DNA of 64,000 nt. It comes from Actinostola sp. cb2023. Its lineage: Eukaryota; Cnidaria; Anthozoa; Actiniaria; Actinostolidae. The notes beneath the pieces were generated by a model that saw nothing but the letters and a program-made list of their open reading frames with translations, was not told the origin of the DNA and did not search any database. A program made the position numbers and the translations under genes. Of the stretch, positions 61,035 through 64,000 are shown piece by piece (the stretch's first letter is position 1; each line of letters begins with the position of its first letter). Location: contig JAUJYZ010000132.1 of NCBI GenBank assembly GCA_033675265.1, forward strand, positions 274,001 to 338,000, read 5' to 3'.

Positions 61035-64000
61035 GGATTTCTAGCTTTGTGCGGCAATACTTTCACAATCTCAAATAAATTATAACAAACGGTTAACTTT
61101 GAAAGACACGATATTAAAGATGATAGCACAGTTCTGGCTAAATATTGCGTTACTTGCTACTTTATTATTTTCAAGAACCTCGAGTTAGAAGATTGTAAAG
61201 TAATGTTAGTCGAAGAACTTCATACGGAATTTATGTGTCGAAAGACAAGTCAATAATGATATCGACTCTTTCCTTGCTACCTTGTTTTTACGAGACATCT
61301 GCCAGTCTTCAAACATCTTTATACTCCACTTTGTGCTAGTTTGGAGCACATGGGCATTTTGTCTGCGCATGCGTGAAATGCCAACATGAACACAAAGACC
61401 CTCTGACACGCGCATAGATCCCGCGCCATCCCGCGCTAATTTAAATAACAGCAATAATAAACAAGATGGCGAAGTTCTATGTCATATATTTATTTATTAA
61501 CTTGTCTATATGAACATATGCAACTCTAAAATGATGGATTCTATTTTATCAATGCTGAAGGCATGCTGCAGTTGTCATAACCAGTATTTACGATGCATTA
61601 TGAGTTGCATATTGCAAGGTGAGGGAGGTCCCGACACTGACAAAGCTAAACTGACAATGGCTGCCGTCTTCGCCGTATACATGCACTTTGAACATTCATA
61701 GCAGGAGCTATGCATTTTTTGAAAGTCATTTATTGTGATGAATGGAATGACTATTGAATAATCTTCGCCTCCGTAACATTAAGCAGCTTGGGGGTCGGTA
61801 GAAATCGAAAGATAATTTGACTTGAATGCTTGGAGTCCACATTTCTGCTCGTCGCGAGTCCCGTAAATGGTAAGCAAAAATATTGCAATGCAAAACAGTG
61901 GAAACAAGTTTTAATTTTCTTAACAACTAATTTTTCTGCAAAGTCTGTTCTCTCATTTATACTTTCAAAGACTTAGAATAAGGAAATAGACGAAGATATG
62001 ATAGAACCATGGCTTCGAGAAGGAACACAAAACATCAATTCCGCCAATACACCGAGTATATAGGGTGAGAAGATCTATTAAATCTGACAGCTATACATTT
62101 TTTGAAGCCCCATTCTCTAAAAACACTGAAATTATATAAAGGAATGAATGCTGTGGTAATTATCTCCAACTTGGGGGTCGGTAAAAATTTCAAGAAATAT
62201 CTCGTTAAAGTTCGACCTAAATTGAACACTTCTACATATTCACCGGGCCATAGCTCGAAATCGCGTCCACCTGAAAGACCATTTCATTAAAATTCTAAAA
62301 GTTTACTTTCATCACAATTACCAAGCGTTAATCCAGTGCTGTAGAATACTTGATTGTAGAAATAATTAACGCTGAACATCCAACTCCAAACACCACAGTC
62401 GCATTTCAATGTAAAATATCTCGCCATCAAAAGAAATAACAGCGGCCAAAGATATACCCAGGGGAAGAAGTGTTTATCGTCTTTAAAAATGAGTACATTT
62501 TCATGACGTTTAAACTTTAGAAACGCGTAGATCTCCTACAAAATATCCTTAAAATGAGCAATCGAGCTGGAAAATGGTTCAGACGTCACTGGTCAATGCT
62601 GTGTTGGCGCATGCGCAGACAAAATACCCATATGCTCTAGTTTGGGCAAATTCCCTCAACAACTGACTCTCTTGTGATGCACTTTTGGCAGTTTACGAAA
62701 ATTGTCAGCCATCGTCTCCAATGCCCGTCTGAGCTCTATGACCTTCCTGTGAGAACTGTTCTTGATTTGATTGAAAAGAATACAAAATCCGTTCGCATTT
62801 AGAATTAAAGCGCCGTTTTGAAAACCATAAGCAAAAGTGTAAATGTATTCTAAGGGAAAAAGCTTTCATATTACATATTTGCCGAATGAGTTCACAGTAA
62901 GTCATTAATTAGCAATCAAAGCTATTCAAAAACTATCAAGTATGAAAAGGAATAAAATGGTATTGAACAATTTATATCTTGAGTTTAAGACATAATACGA
63001 AACGGCCTGATAACATTGTTTGGTGCGGTCAAGCAATCGGAATCATGTCAGATGTTGAATGCTAAATAAACAGTTATTGCTTTAGGCGCGTTCTGTACGT
63101 ACGTAACATTGATTCAGACATGATTTGTTATAGCAGGTATTTATTTATTTTCCCGAGCTTTCGGGCTCGACGGCCCATCATCAGGCCCGAAAGGAAAAAA
63201 ATAACGCTGTTTTCACATGGCGTGGAAATCATGGCAAAACAAAACAAAAAACATTGGTATAGCTGTAAAAATCACAATATATGCGCTCGAGCGTTTTAAC
63301 GGACATGGCTGGTGACCTAAATGAAAGATAGAACCTTAGGCCTACAAAAATAATAATAACTATCGGTGTAAATTAGGGAAATGAGTATTAGGCATAAATC
63401 TGCACAGTCTCTGAAAAATGTTAGTGCCTGATTGTTTCGTTGCATATAAACCAAGCCTCGGTTTTCATCTTCTTTCACCAGTTTTTTTCACTCGCCGAAA
63501 ACTCTTGTTGTCTTCATTTGATCAATGAATTTATGGTTGAGGGCATTAAAGTGCTGGGACTAATGTAGCGGAATCATCACTCTTTGTCTCATTTTCAAAA
63601 TATGAAATTGAAGGTTCTTTGCGTGCAGGGTGTCTAATGATCTTTTAGTCTCGCAACACATACACTGCTGTACAATCCTCGCATGGTATTTTTCGTAACC
63701 AATCCTGTTTTCTTCCCTTAACGGTATCTCATCCTTCTTTTTGACTCAATCAGATATTGACTACAATTCTGGTTGAAACGCCTACCTGGTTCAAACAATG
63801 ATTAACAATATCATAAGTAATTCGTGACAATGTTGTATCTTATTTACAATCTCTCGCCTAGGGCTCGAGAGTTGTAAATGGAAGATACAACATTGCCACT
63901 CATATTGTAATAACAGTTGTCATATAGCCCGAAAATATATGTGTGTACAAAAACAACAATCACTTTGATTTATAATCATAAAGGAACTAAGACTCTAGCT
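61035..64000. other. no gene seen; diverged repeats
   Basis: An inverted pair containing CGCATGCGCAGACAAAAT lies at about 61330-61372 and 62605-62645. A diverged direct repeat (TTGGGGGTCGGTA at 61790 and 62173; CTAT[GA]CATTTTTTGAA at 61711 and 62093) is about 380 bases apart. A short CGAAAGCTCGGG-type hairpin is at 63150-63195. Short open frames here have no support. Confidence 0.5.
63838..63895. mobile_element. small hairpin followed by SINE-type 3' end
   Basis: CAATGTTGTATCTTATTTAC and its reverse complement surround a CTCTCG...CGAGAG core. Immediately downstream, ATTGTAATAACAGTTGTCAT matches the 3' ends of the SINE-like copies at 40.9 and 53.0 kb. Confidence 0.6.

Noticed and set aside
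61206..62905. Short ORFs of 60-80 residues
   Set aside because: No recognisable domain or splice support, and they lie among diverged repeats.

Overview
The window looks like cnidarian nuclear DNA, probably anthozoan. The reasons are: (i) a cluster of secreted proteins carrying the minicollagen-type cysteine-rich domain (CRD, C-x3-C-x3-C-x3-C-x3-CC), which is a hallmark of nematocyst capsule proteins; (ii) small secreted ShKT-like six-cysteine peptides; (iii) short phase-1 introns, many long-TIR non-autonomous DNA transposons, an L1/Tx1-like LINE fragment, tRNA-headed SINEs and many micro/minisatellites. There is no operon structure. All gene models below were assembled by hand from splice signals and reading phase, without transcript evidence.

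Layout. 1-1.75 kb: a low-complexity array almost free of T on the + strand. 1.9-2.8 kb: the last three exons of a minus-strand secreted cysteine-rich protein with VWC-like spacing. 3.4-12 kb: no convincing gene, but satellites and several inverted-repeat elements, including a 782-bp Mutator-like element with a 9-bp target duplication. 12-30.5 kb: four related genes (one +, three -) encoding signal peptide, short basic propeptide, minicollagen-type CRDs and Pro-, Met- and His-rich linkers, with no collagen Gly-X-Y domain. All four appear to have a 5'UTR intron ending 4-9 bases before the ATG and phase-1 introns after the signal-peptide exon. One ends in a separate, strongly acidic exon. 36-57 kb: three ShKT-like paralogues (+, -, +) with matching exon structure (100/36-45/38/93-96 nt) and a matching TATA box about 81 nt before the ATG. 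Their introns have been invaded by transposons. One spans 8.8 kb and carries a LINE fragment and nested inverted repeats in intron 3. 57-64 kb: hexamer satellite, then intergenic DNA with inverted repeats and no gene I can support.

How the genes may work together (inference): the CRD proteins would be disulfide-crosslinked capsule-wall or tubule components, with polyproline rods replacing the collagen triple helix and His or Met tracts giving other chemistry. The ShKT-like peptides would be secreted or capsule cargo. The most interesting content is the collagen-less CRD protein cluster. The second is a family of four foldback transposons with CA...TG termini and 7-bp target duplications.
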